Positions 43,379 through 53,707 are shown, counted from the first letter of the stretch. The stretch is DNA of 64,000 nt from Schistocerca nitens (GCF_023898315.1 NC_064623.1:17745140-17809139), one strand, 5' to 3'. The notes: generated by a model not told the origin, from the letters alone. Made by a program: numbers and translations.

Positions 43379-43646
43379 TAAACAGAAAAGATTGTGACCA
43401 TAGACGTAAATTAAAGGAAACTTAAAAAATTAATGCTTTCCGCAAATCATCACTTTCTGGTACAAAATTCGACATTGTTAACACGATGAAAACATATGAT
43501 GTTGTTTGTTGCATCACTTGATGCATACTAAATATCTTTGACAGATGTCATACCAACCAAACAAAAGAAAATTAAGGTTAGTTCACAACAAATGTTCCCT
43601 ATCAACACATTTGTATCTTAACGCTCATTTCATACAGCTACACCTA

Positions 43647-44189
43647 GGGTGTACTTATGTGACGATGCTTCTAGGAAAATAGAGACGTTTTCTACGTTGC
43701 GGCTACTTCACTTTCGCCTTCCTACTGTGTGCTACTCACCGCCTTCCATACGAAACGTTCAGTCATCTGCCTAGCTAGTATCATTACAAACGCTTACTTT
43801 AATTGGAGTACAAGGTAAATAGTTTGTTTCATGTCACCTTATAGTACACAGCCATTCGTGTACTAACATATTCTCGTCTCAGTATCATAGCCTACGCCAG
43901 GAAACTTTGACACCCAGAGTGACATCTCGGAATGCAGTACGGGGTCCGCTATTCGACCACGGGACGGGGCTGCCTGCCCTGAGCCACGAAAGCAACTGCC
44001 ACCAGAGCAGAGAGCTGGCCACTCGCTGGAGGGACGTCACGGCCGCCTCCTCAGAATTATCAGCTGTGCTGTCGTCACAGCCAGAGACATTGCTGATGGC
44101 AGTGTTAGAAGACCCGTGGATTGTGAAATGAGACGTCAGGATGACAGTATGTGTAATTAACATGTTCATTCTGACCCTTGGCTGTAGTA
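43647..44189. repeat. Unassigned DNA with one arm of an inverted repeat (44010-44116)
   Basis: CACTCGCTGGAG, then GTCACAGCC and CAGAGACATTGCTGATGGCA at 44010-44116, match the reverse complement of 46230-46345 on the far side of the mariner. The rest of the interval is not recognised. Confidence 0.6.
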
Positions 44190-44401
44190 CGAGGGCAGGT
44201 CAATAAGTAATGCAACACATTTTTTTTCTCGGCCAATTTTGGTTGAAAAAACCGGAAATTTCTTGTGGAATATTTTCAAACATTCCCGCTTCGTCTCGTA
44301 TAGTTTCATTGACTTCCGACAGGTGGCAGCAATGTACGGAGCTGTTAAAATGGCGTCTGTAACGGATGTGCGTTGCAAACAACGGGCAGTGATCGAGTTT
44401 C

Positions 44402-44603
44402 AAAAAAATGGTTCAAATGGCTCTGAGCACTATGGGACTCAACTGCTGTGGTCATTAGTCCCCTAGAACTTAGAACTACTTAAACCTAACTAACCTAAGG
44501 ACATCACACACATCCATGCCCGAGGCAGGATTCGAACCTGCGACCGTAGCAATCGCGCGGTTCCGGACTGCGCGCCTAGAACCGCGAGACCACCGCGGCC
44601 GGC
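44402..44603 (-). repeat. SINE-A copy in mariner-2 (first)
   Basis: TSD GATCGAGTTTC at 44391-44401 and 44604-44614, perfect. Minus orientation, A-run beside TGGTTCAAATGGCTCTGAGC. Confidence 0.97.
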
Positions 44604-45427
44604 GATCGAGTTTCTTTTGGCGGAAAACCAGGGCATCTCAGATATTCATAGGCGCTTGCAGAATGCCTACGGTTATCTGGCAGTGGACAAAAGCACGGTG
44701 AGTCGTTGGGCAAAGCGTGTGTCATCATCGCTGCAAGGTCAAGCAAGACTGTCTGATCTCCCGCGTGCGGGCCGACCGTGCACAGCTGTGACTCCTGCAA
44801 TGGCGGAGCGTGCGAACACACTCGTTCGAGATGATCGACGGATCACCATCAAACTACTCAGAGCTCAACTTGACATCTCTGTTGGTAGTGCTGTCACAAT
44901 TGTTCACCAGTTGGGATATTCAAAGGTTTGTTCCCGCTGGGTCCCTCGTTGTCTAACCGAACACCATAAAGAGCAAAGGAGAACCATCTGTGCGGAATTG
45001 CTTGCTCGTCATGTGGCTGAGGGTGACAATTTCTTGTCAAAGATTGTTACAGGCGATGAAACATGGGTTCATCACTTCGAACCTGAAACAAAACGGCAAT
45101 CAATGGAGTGGCGCCACACCCACTCCCCTACCAAGAAAAAGTTTAAAGCCATACCCTCAGCCGGTAAAGTCATGGTTACAGTCTTCTGGGACGCTGAAGG
45201 GGTTATTCTGTTCGATGTCCTTCCCCATGGTCAAACGATCAACTCAGAAGTGTATTGTGCTACTCTTCAGAAATTGAAGAAACGACTTCAGCGTGTTCGT
45301 AGGCACAAAAATCTGAACGAACTTCTCCTTCTTCATGACAACGCAAGACCTCACACAAGTCTTCGCACCCGAGAGGAGCTCACAAAACTTCAGTGGACTG
45401 TTCTTCCTCGTGCACCCTACAGCCCCG

Positions 45428-45627
45428 CCGGCCGCGGTGGTCTCGCGGTTCTAGGCGCGCAGTCCGGAACCGTGCGACTGCTACGGTCGCAAGTTCGAAT
45501 CCTGCCTCGGGCATGGATGTGTGTGATGTCCTTAGGTTAGTTAGGTTTAAGTAGTTCTAAGTTCTAGGGGACTGATGACCAAAGCAGTTGAGTCCCATAG
45601 TGCTCAGAGCCATTTGAACCATTTGAA
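45428..45627 (+). repeat. SINE-A copy in mariner-2 (second)
   Basis: TSD CCTACAGCCCCG at 45416-45427 and 45628-45639, perfect. Plus orientation. The head reads GTGGTCTCGCGGTTCTAGGC, a subfamily variant shared with 54780. Confidence 0.97.
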
Positions 45628-45654
45628 CCTACAGCCCCGATCTCGCACCGTCGG

Positions 45655-46006
45655 ATTTCCATATGTTTGGCCCAATGAAGGACGCAATCCGTTGGAGGCA
45701 CTACGCGGATGATGAAGAAGTTATTGATGCAGTACGACGTTGGCTCCGACATCGACCAGTGGAATGGTACCGTGCAGGCATACAGGCCCTCATTTCAAGG
45801 TGGCGTAAGGCCGTAGCATTGAATGGAGATATTTCCATATGTTTAGCCCAATGAAGGACGCAATCCGTGGGAGGCACTACGCGGATGATGAAGAAGTTAT
45901 TGATGCAGTACGACGTTGGCTCCGACATCGACCAGTGGAATGGTACCGTGCAGGCATACAGGCCCTCATTTCAAGGTGGCGTAAGGCCGTAGCATTGAAT
46001 GGAGAT
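45655..46006 (+). repeat. 176-bp tandem duplication in mariner-2
   Basis: Copies 45655-45830 and 45831-46006 differ at only a few bases (for example TTTGGCCC against TTTAGCCC). 176 is not a multiple of three, so the second copy is out of frame with the first. Confidence 0.95.
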
Positions 46007-46657
46007 TACGTTGAAAAATAGTGTTGTGTAGCTAAAAGATTGGGGAATAACCTGGTGTATTTCAATGCTGAATAAAACAACCCCTGTTTCAGAAAAAAAA
46101 TGTGTTCCATTACTTATTGAACTGTCCTCGTATATCAAGAACAGCTCAGTGGAGGCGTCCTGTTGCCTCTCATGTGAAACAATAGACGTCCGGAACTGCT
46201 GACAGTGCGAAGCGTAGGATCGAGTTTGGAACCACTCGAATGCTGCCATCAGTAATGTCTCTGGATGCGGCTGTGACCAAGTGCGACAGAGCGGGTGACG
46301 ATACTGCAAAGGCAGCTGTGACCTCTCTCCAGCGAGTGGGTCACTCTCATCCACATCTACATCTACATCTACATGCAAATTGATACTCTACAAGCCACCG
46401 AGCGGTGCTTGGCGGAATGTCCCCTGTACCACTACTGGTCATTTCCAGAGCGAGGGAAAAACGAGTGCTTGCATGGCTCCGTATGAGCCTTAATTTCTCG
46501 TATCTTCATGCTCCTTACGCACAATGTACGTTAGTGGCAGTAGAATCGTTCGTCAATCAGCTTTAAATACCGCTTCTCTAAATTTTCTAAATAGTGTTTC
46601 TCGTAAAGAACGCCAGCCTCCCTCCAGGGATTCCCATTTCAGTTGCTGAAGCATACA

Positions 46658-47967
46658 CGAGGGTGAGTCAAATGAAAACGTTAAATTTGTAATAACAAAT
46701 CGAAATTTCGCGCCGTTATCCTGTAAGTTGGTAAGCGTGCTACAAACAGCGTGCAGAATGGCCTGTAGGTGGCAGCATAGTGCAGATGCACACATACCGT
46801 CGCAGTATCAGTATAAAGATGGCCGCCCCACTTGCGACTTGCACCAGGGAAGAACAGCGTTCTGTTATTCGGTTTTTGCGCGGTGAAGGTGTGAAACCTA
46901 TTGAAATTCATCGACGAATGAAGGTTCAGTACGGTGATGCAAGTTTGGCACATCAGTAAGAGTACAGATGGAGTAGGATGTTCGCAAATGGTGTGACTTC
47001 AATGGAAGACGCTCCTCGTCCAGGTCAGGCACAACGAGTTGTGACTCCACAGAACATTGCAGCAGTTGAAGCCAAAGTGAAGGAAAACCGCCGAGTGACA
47101 CTGAATGACGTTGTTGCATGTTTACAGATTAGTCATGCATGAGTCAGTACATCACATTGTGCATAATGTGCTCCAGTTTCACGAAATGTCTGCAAGATGG
47201 GTGCCACGGCAGCTGACTGCTGAAATAACGACGTGTTGATGCTTGTGAAGAACTTCTTCGGCGCTTTGAACGAGAAGGTGATGGCTTCCCTGCAAGAATC
47301 GTTACTGGGGACGAAACCTGGGTTCACTTCCACCAACCGGAAACGAAGAGAGCGAGCAAGTAATGGCGCCATTCCTCATCACCAAAACCAAAGAAGTTCC
47401 GAAAAGAACCATCAGCAGGGAATGTTATGCTGACCCTCTTTTGAGACGAAAAAGTCGTCATTTTGGAGCATTACATGCCTAGAGAGAACATTGTCACGAG
47501 TGCATCATAGACAGATATCGTAAAAAATCATCTGCGGCCTGCAATCAAATCAAAGCGACGTGGATTGATGTCAGCAGGTGTCCTTTTGCAACATGGCTAT
47601 GCAAGGCCCCACACTGCCTGTAAAACAGTTGAAACAATCACAGACCTGTATTTTGAGTGTCTTCCTCATCCACCATACTCACCAGACATTGCCCCAAGTG
47701 ATTTCTATATGTTTGGACCACTCAGAGACGCAAAGGGAGGAAAGAAGTTCCCTTCTGATGCAGAGGTACGCCACGCGGTGCACGAGTGGTTGCTTGGGCT
47801 ACCAGAAGAATTTGTTTTCTAAAGGAATTGAGGCACTTTGTAAGCGCTAGAGGACTTGCATTGAGCGTGGGGGAGATTATGTTGAAAAGTGATACAGCTT
47901 TCTACCACTTCTGCACAATCAATAATATTTAAAAAAATATTTAAGATTTTCATTTGACTCACCCTCG
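46658..47967 (+). mobile_element. Mariner element (mariner-3), complete length, dead
   Basis: Ends CGAGGGTGAGTCAAATGAAA and, on the other strand, CGAGGGTGAGTCAAATGAAA; length 1310 bp. TA follows on the right (47968-47969); the left TA is changed. Confidence 0.95.
46820..47893 (+). pseudogene. Mariner-3 transposase, frameshifted, catalytic Asp lost
   Basis: Plus strand, several frames: MAAPLATCTREEQRSVIRFL with EIHRRMKVQYGDASLAH (N-terminal helices), then a region near 47300 (TGDETWVHFHQPETK-like) and 47578-47822 with LLQHGYARPHTACKTVETIT and HPPYSPDIAPSDFYMFGPL. The motif HDNARPH reads HGYARPH, so the second catalytic Asp is Gly. It has stops at several points and ends near LKSD-stop at about 47890. 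Confidence 0.88.
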
Positions 47968-48230
47968 TATCTAACACCTGCGTTTTGTTTGAACCTACCA
48001 GTAACAAATCTAGCAGCGCGCGTCTGAATTCCTTTGATGTCTTCCTTCAGTCCGACTTGGTATGGATCGCAGACACTGGACCAGTACTCACGGATAGGTC
48101 GCATCAGCATCCACTCTTTCCTAAAATTCTCCCAATAAACCACTTCCTCGCCTTCCCTGTCACAATTGTCGCACGCTCGTTCCACCTCATACTGCTTTTA
48201 AATGTTATGACCACATATTTAAACGACTCT

Positions 48231-49008
48231 ACTGATGACATTGTAATTCTGTCAGAGACAGCAAAGGATTTGGAAGAGCAGTTGAACGGGATGGACACTG
48301 TCTTGAAAGGAGGGTATAAGATGAACATCAACAAAAGCAAAACGAGGATAATGGAATGTAGTCGAATTAAGTCAGGTGCTGCTGAGGGAATTAGATTAGG
48401 AAAGGAGACGCTTAAAGTAGTAAAGGAGTTTTGCCATTTAGGGAGCAAAATAACTGATGATGGTCGAAGTAGAGAGGATATAAAATGTAGACTGACAAAG
48501 GCAAGCAAAGCGTTTCTGAAGAAGATAAATTTGTTAACATCGAGTATCGATTTAAGTGTCAGGAGGTAGTTTCTGAAAGTATTTGTATGGAGTGTAGCCA
48601 TGTATGGAAGTTAAACATGGACGATAAATAGCTTGGACAAGAAGAGAATAGAAACTTTCGAAATGTGGTGCTACAGAAGGATTCTGAAGATTAGATGGGT
48701 AAATCACATAACTAATGAGGAAGTATTGAATAGAATTGCGGAGAAGAGGAGTTTGTGGCACAACTTGACAAGAAGAAGGGACCGGTTGGTAGGACATGTT
48801 CTGAGGCATCAAAGGATCACAAATTTAGCATTGGAGGGCAGCGTGGAGGGTAAAAATCGTAGAGGGAGACCAAAGACGAATACACTAAACAGATTCAGAA
48901 GGATGTAGTTTGGAGTAGGTACTGGGAGATGAAGAAGCTTGCACAGGATAGAGTAGCATGGAGAGCTGCATCAAACCAGTCTCAGGACTGAAGACCACAA
49001 CAACAACA
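48231..49008 (+). pseudogene. LINE-A copy, 5'-truncated
   Basis: Starts at the sequence for DDIVILSETAKDLEEQLNGM and runs to the 3' end (GACTGAAGACCACAACAACA). ORFs 47985-48569 and 48633-48908 carry the RT C-terminus (FCHLGSKITDDGRSREDIKC; RRILKIRWVNHITNEEVL). Stops at 48566 and near 48613 break it. Confidence 0.93.
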
Positions 49009-50655
49009 TCTAGCCCTCAAATCAGTCTTTTGCTTCGCCTTCTACGTACCATAACAAGGACTACGCTCAACAGAACACGTGTTGCTGTGGTGGTTGGCAT
49101 CACAATAGTCAATGTTGTCTCTTTCTGGTACTGATTTTTCCGATATAAATTTACGAGCTGCACTGAGTTCTCCAGGGAACTTCGCCCCTCCTGCTGGTAC
49201 AAAAGCGTGATTGTAGACTCCATTAATTCGAGCCCTGGCATTTGATTTAAGGTGGTTAGATTTGCGGCACCTGGCGCTTCCATGGGCTCCCGTCGCCAAT
49301 ACAAAGAAGGCTGCGGAATACGCAGTTGAGTTATCCCTCAAATAGCGGCGGGCAGATGAAAAGCAGGCTCCATTACCTGGCCCGGTGTTACATTTAATAA
49401 CAAACCACTCCCATTTAATTCTAGCTTTTTCGCTGACTTAAGCTTCCTCTTAGCGAAACACCTAGCTCCTACTACCACGGCGTCAAAGGCAGAGTACAAC
49501 CTATGTGCCTCGACCTGCAGAAAGTACAATACAATTCCAGCTCGATCACTTCCTTATCACATTCACTTAGCTCCTATTGTCCCATTGGTAATTTAACTAC
49601 GCAGGAATCCTACCTCTCTTTTATTACCATTACCATAGGTAGCATTTTTGTAACTTTGCTTCCTTCATTTCTACATATACTCCTTCAATATCCCACACTT
49701 GACAGGATATACATGAACTATGTAGCACTCGAAACGTGCTTGTTTCCCTGTTACTAGTAATAAAACGGAAATGTAAACTTCCGCTCCATTAGTTCTCATT
49801 GATACTGTTTCTGCCTTGAAATAAAAAGGTAAATTTTTCTGCTCGGGTTTTAAAACCAAACCTAATTCCAGCAGTTGTTTCTTCTGTACTTACCCGAGAC
49901 ACTCTAAATACTTTATTATTTTCAATTCCGTTTCTCATTTATCTATCCATGCTCGTAGAAGATTACTGCAAGAATGTTTTCCAGTGTGTAGTGAATTAAC
50001 ATTGTCCTTATTCGCTTACTAATTGTATGTCTGGTGAATGAATTTTGAGAAAGAAAAAAAACGACACAAATTTGAATGGAAAAATTATTTGAAATTATTT
50101 TCGGTGAAATTCCTGTAGTGTGTGTGGCCTCGTAATCGACTGCAGGCGCCAGTTTTCCGAAAAGTGATCTGTTAAGTCTGGTTTGCCGGGAAATTATCGT
50201 CATCGCGTTTAATCTTCAGGAATGTTAACTACGTTTCTTTCCCGAGTGACATTCGGAGGAAGAAATGTCTATACGGCAACCCTACCTTCGCGCGATGCTT
50301 GTAGTGTTCTGAACTTTTATGTCTCGAGTATTTGTACGGTCTGTACCATCCAAGGGAATATACCAAATCTTACTGAACAATAAAAACGAGAAAAAATGCA
50401 AATATTAACGACTGATATGAGATTGTAATGTAAGAATATGAGAATTTAGAAACGTTGTAACCCTGGAAATACCATAAATAAATTTGTAATTAATGTGTGC
50501 CAGTTATTGTGAAACGCAGCTGTACCTGCACAATTAATGCACTGAGATGACAAAAGCTGTGTGATAACGATACGCACATACACATATTGCGGTAGTATCG
50601 CGTACACAAGACGACAAGTTGTTGATCGAAACATCTACGTAACTGTAGATGTTAA
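49009..50655. other. No recognised feature
   Basis: About 1.6 kb with only short unsupported ORFs. I see no transposon motif or gene. Confidence 0.4.
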
Positions 50656-50695
50656 CCACCTGAAAATGGGCATGGTAGCCTGAAACTGCTTGTGG
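50656..50695 (+). ncRNA. Degenerate hammerhead-like motif
   Basis: CCAC ... GTGG (stem I) around CTGAAAA (G8 lost), GGGC/GCCT and GAA. Stem III is not palindromic. Similar layout to 15020 but clearly decayed. 50696-51279 is otherwise unassigned. Confidence 0.3.
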
Positions 50696-51279
50696 CACTG
50701 ACATAAAAGTACCCTCGACATTCGAATCAGTAACTTGATCAACCCCTGACTGATATCGTTAGATACGTAATTTCACAAGCAATCCGAGTCTGTAATCGGT
50801 AACGTAAATTAATTTTGAGTAGCAACTGCTTCTTTCTCTGCAGACTGGGCAATATTGCAGTCGTGCGTTCTCCACACCTCTTGTATGCCAGAGAAAAGTG
50901 TCCGAGTTAGAATATCAACAGTTGTTTGCCGGTCCTGCAGTTCTTCATAGAATTACATTTGACTTTATTTTAACATCTACTGTTGTTCATGGTGGGCAAA
51001 ATTGGGTGCTCATGTTGACAAGAATAATAGTGCTGAAATTATTGCTTTGGAAAAGTTTGCGCTTCCAAATGTTGTCGATCACTTAATGTACTTTACTTGT
51101 GTCTGAGACTGCCTCGTCTAATTCTGCATCAGCTACTGTATCTGTTGCTGCTAATAAAGCTTTGTGTTTTCGCTATAGACGTCGTTGTAAATTAAGTACT
51201 GACGATACGATATGTGTCTGGATTGCAGGACGTGGTGATGATGCTAAGTTCACTGTAATGCTATGCACAGCTATTTTTA

Positions 51280-52395
51280 AGGCGTGGGGCGTTCAATAAG
51301 TAATGCAACACTTTTTTTCTCAGCCGATTTCGGTTGAAAAAATGAACAATTTGCTGTCGGACATCCTGGAATATTCTCGCTTCAGCCGCTCTAGTTTCAT
51401 GAAGTTCCGATAGATGGCGGCGCAATACGTAGTCTTCAAAATGGCGTTTGTTACGGACGTGCGTTCCAGGCAGAGAGCTGTCATTGAGTTTCTTGTGGCC
51501 GGAAACCAGAGCAGTGCAGTTATTCATAGCCGCTTGCAGGATGTCTACGGAGACCTGGTAGTGAACAAAAGCACGGCGAGTCGTTGGGCGAGGCGTCCGT
51601 CACACTCGCAACAATGTCGCGCAAACCTGTCCGATGTCTCTCGTGCCGACCGGCCGCGCACAACCGCACTGACTCATGCACTGTTGGAACGTGCGGACAC
51701 TCTCATTCCAGGTGATCGACGCTTCACTGTCAACATACATTTGAATGATATTTCCACCATTTGACGGTACAGTTTATTTATCTTATACTACTCTTACTAT
51801 CATGATTTCAGCCGTCTTTATCAAGTACAACAATTTCAGGTATAAATATTCATTAAACTATCGACAACAGTGTTGAATTGGGTGTTGTAGCGTGTAAATA
51901 AACATAAAATCAACTAAATGCATGGCAGACAGGCAGCAAACAAAGTTATCCAGCCACAAAACAGTTCAGCCACAGAATCTACGAACTCTTCCTTCTCTAT
52001 GACAACGCAATGCCTCGGTCAAGCCTGCACAACCGAGAGGAGCTCAAAGAACTTCATTGGGCTGTTTTTCCTCGTGCAGTCTACAGTCTGGGCCTTGCAC
52101 CTTCAGACTTCTATCTCTTTGTCCCAATGAAGAATTCGCTTCGCGGGAAGCAGTACTTGCATGATGGGGAGGTTACGGATGCAGCAAGACGTTGGCTCCG
52201 ACATCGACCAGTGGAGTGGAACCATGTGGGCGTACGAGCCTTGCCAGTAAGGTCGCGTAAGGTCATCGTATTCAACAGAGATTGTTTTGAAAAATAAGGT
52301 TTCATAGCCGAAACAGTGGGGAATAACTTGATGCACAGGAATCCTGAATAAAACCAACCTGGGTTCAGAGAAAAGGTGTTCATTACTTACAGAAG
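51280..52395 (+). mobile_element. Mariner-2 family copy, internally deleted
   Basis: The left end GGCGTTCAATAAGTAATGC belongs to the mariner-2 family; the right end (near TTCATTACTTACAGAAGG) is eroded. The centre of the gene is replaced by about 230 bases of unrelated DNA (51735-51965). Confidence 0.85.
51438..52297 (+). pseudogene. Mariner-2 transposase, two ends only
   Basis: The N-terminal part MAFVTDVRSRQRAVIEFLVA to LIPGDRRFTVN covers the helix-turn-helix (STASRWARR). After the filler comes the C-terminal part from a DNAMPRSSLHNREEL block (second Asp) through LGLAPSDFYLFVPM (third Asp) to FNRDCFEK. The segment with the first catalytic Asp is missing. It cannot make transposase but could be a substrate if its ends work. 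Confidence 0.88.
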
Positions 52396-52486
52396 GTCTC
52401 TCTCAGAAATACAGATGAGGACGTTATTACAGTGGAAGTATGAATTAACAAACGCCTTCAGTCAAAACTTTTCGTGTTTTATTAAG

Positions 52487-52529
52487 TACACGATGCATTT
52501 CGGACCCCGTGGGTCAATCATCAGGTGTA
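52487..52529 (-). ncRNA. Hammerhead ribozyme, all consensus positions present
   Basis: Minus strand, in order: TACAC (stem I), CTGATGA, TT, GACCC-ACG-GGGTC (stem II), C, GAA, ATGCAT (palindromic stem III), C (cleavage base), GTGTA (pairs with TACAC). Located just downstream of a Penelope endonuclease remnant. Stem II is set back by unpaired TT/C next to the core, which may lower activity. Confidence 0.88.
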
Positions 52530-53215
52530 ATTTTTTTCTATTGAAAGATGTGAAATGCATATTCCTGTCATGAAAAGGTTTGGTGTTAGGTTACGAATAT
52601 GGTAAGTCAAAGGCGGAAAATATGTGCGAAATAGTGGGAAAGATGAAAAGTGTAAAGTTACTACATAATCCAAGAAAAGCGTTTTTAACGTTTTAGCACC
52701 AGCATACATTATTTTCTCCATCGTTTTCGTACACATCGATTCTTTCAAGAGGCACATTCGCATACAGGTATTTGTAAACACTTCACAGACGCTTTTATAC
52801 ATGATGTGATCAAAGATGAATTTATTCGTAGTACTAAAAATATAATTATTAAACAGTTGACATGTGCACGAAAGAACTTTAGAATATATCTTGAAAATTA
52901 CTGAAATAGCTGTGGCGTGCGAAATCTGTTGATTTAACATACATCCTGATTTTTTTTTGATTTTGTGGAGGTATATCTCCAGTTGTTGTAACAGAGTTAG
53001 GGTATTACCATTGCCTTCATTATGTAGTACTATCAAATTGTTTTCTAGATCCTTTCATTTCTAACATATGTTGTCCAGTGACTGATTTTTCGAAGTCATG
53101 AGCTTGAGAGCATTTACGTGTTCTCGAAAACGGGTTTTGAAGTTTCTGCCTATATAGTAGGCAGGACAGCTGAGGCATGATACCTTGTACACTGCATTGT
53201 TGTTGCATGTTTACG
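52521..53215 (-). pseudogene. Penelope-like GIY-YIG endonuclease remnant
   Basis: Minus strand from about 53210: NNAVYKVSCLSCPAYYIGRN, then FKTRFREHVNALK. The VYK...C..C..YYIGR...TRF.EH pattern is the GIY-YIG nuclease core with the Cys pair and catalytic Arg seen in Penelope-like elements. Two stops follow (after SLDNIC and two codons later), then the frame continues as ENNLIVLHNEGNGNTLTLL to about 52850. Penelope proteins use this domain to nick target DNA. No RT is found upstream because the element is cut by the SINE region at 53278. Confidence 0.82.
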
Positions 53216-53277
53216 TTTTATGTTATTGGTGACCCTGCACCTCTCTTCGAATGAAATGCTAATTAAATCAAGACCCT

Positions 53278-53625
53278 AAGCTGTCGACAGGCGTTGATAT
53301 ACATCAACGGGGACAGTTGAAAATATGTGCTCTGACCGGGACTCGAACCCGGGATCTCTTGCTTACATGGCAAACGCTCTATCCATCTGAAGCACCGAGG
53401 GCACAGAGGATAGTGCGACTGCAGGGATTTATCCCTTGCACGCTCTCCGTGAGACCCACATTCCCAACTTAATGTCCACACACTACATTCGTAGTGCCCC
53501 TGCTCATTACACTCATTACTCGCGGCAGACAATCTTACCGAGTGCCGTAAGAGTTCGGGCAATGCGTGTGCGTCCGCACCAGTTGCAGCTTCAGTGTATG
53601 GTGACGAAGGTTGTATGTATGTTCC
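53278..53625 (-). repeat. SINE-E copy (tRNA-derived)
   Basis: Minus strand: a tRNA-like head (53330-53407) with A-box TTCAGATGGATAGAGCG and B-box GGGTTCGAGTCCC, long enough to fold nearly as a whole tRNA. Because it sits in a longer repeated context, I call it a SINE head rather than a functional tRNA gene. Confidence 0.7.
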
Positions 53626-53707
53626 ACTGCTGATACAACTGTATGTAAGTGTCTATTTACTTGAACAATTTACCTCAGTGAACTTGTATTGTAGGATCAG
53701 CGCAACA

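Larger units (their letters stand above)
42546..43423. mobile_element. Palindromic element with two hammerhead ribozymes, 13-bp TSD
   Basis: The TSD AAAAAATTAATGC is perfect at 42533-42545 and 43424-43436. Long arms begin at 42599 and end at 43419 (GTTTCCTTTAATTTACGTC and its complement). About 50 extra unpaired bases (42546-42598) lie at one end only. Ribozymes sit at 42645-42687 (minus) and 43335-43378 (plus). A SINE-B is inserted in the left arm. The TSD length and ribozyme type fit a non-autonomous Penelope-derived insertion; that assignment is inference. Confidence 0.8.
41400..43475 (-). pseudogene. Mariner-1 transposase (DD34D type), interrupted
   Basis: The start is at 43475 (MSNFVPESDDLRK). 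After 13 codons the 878-bp palindrome interrupts. Coding resumes at about 42545 as LIFCFHLKKSAAESHRMLVE, continuing through helix-turn-helix CKRWFQRFRN and MAEMLNVAQKTISDRLKAMG, the first catalytic block VTGDDKWIYFKNPKR, and FLHDNAPAPKAK with the second Asp. A frameshift follows; the other frame gives HTPYSPDLAPSDYHLF with the third Asp, then YEEVENWVSDWFASKD, where SINE-A cuts in. The 13-bp duplication made by the palindrome falls in the codons for ALIFF. Dead gene with a readable history. Confidence 0.92.
41273..43644 (-). mobile_element. Mariner element (mariner-1) with nested insertions
   Basis: Ends GGGGTACCGGTATGAAATG (left) and, reverse-complemented, GGTGTAGCTGTATGAAATG (right), beside TA at 41271-41272 and 43645-43646. 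It contains a SINE-A (41441-41638) and an 878-bp palindromic element (42546-43423), which itself holds two SINEs. Confidence 0.93.
44350..46021 (+). pseudogene. Mariner-2 transposase, open except for insertions
   Basis: It starts MASVTDVRCKQRAVIEF at 44350, is cut by SINE-A after about 17 codons, then continues LLAENQGISDIHRRLQNAYG with helix-turn-helix STVSRWAKRV. The first catalytic block is VTGDETWVHHFEPETK, the second LLHDNARPHTSLRTREEL, and the third, after the second SINE, PDLAPSDFHMFGPMKD. Spacing is 34 residues once the SINE is left out (DD34D). It ends LNGDYVEK. Between the insertions there is no stop or frameshift (ORF 44617-45540). A 176-bp tandem duplication near the end also shifts the frame. 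The SINEs landed while the gene was otherwise intact. Confidence 0.94.
44190..46130 (+). mobile_element. Mariner element (mariner-2) with two SINE insertions
   Basis: Left end CGAGGGCAGGTCAATAAGTA; right end, reverse-complemented, CGAGGACAGTTCAATAAGTA. TA on both sides (44188-44189, 46131-46132). It contains SINE-A copies at 44402-44603 and 45428-45627 and a 176-bp tandem duplication at 45655-46006. Confidence 0.96.
46358..48228 (-). pseudogene. LINE (CR1/Jockey-like) 3' region, split by a mariner
   Basis: Minus strand. 47970-48228 reads YWSSVCDPYQVGLKEDIKG and IQTRAARFVTGRF, the RT C-terminal block. 46560-46657 continues LQQLKWESLEG..RSLRETLFRKF. 46358-46560 is the 3' end with a (GATGTA)n tail. 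The mariner at 46658-47967 sits precisely between the two halves. The family name is tentative. Inactive. Confidence 0.75.
52440..53225 (-). mobile_element. Penelope-like element, 3' fragment
   Basis: Minus orientation: a GIY-YIG endonuclease coding remnant (53215-52521) followed downstream by a hammerhead ribozyme (52487-52529). This order (EN, then ribozyme-bearing terminal repeat) is that of Penelope-like elements. The RT domain is not present. Confidence 0.75.

Noticed and set aside
53330..53407. Functional tRNA gene
   Set aside because: The A and B boxes are good, but the sequence sits in a longer SINE context and I could not fold a clean acceptor stem with discriminator.
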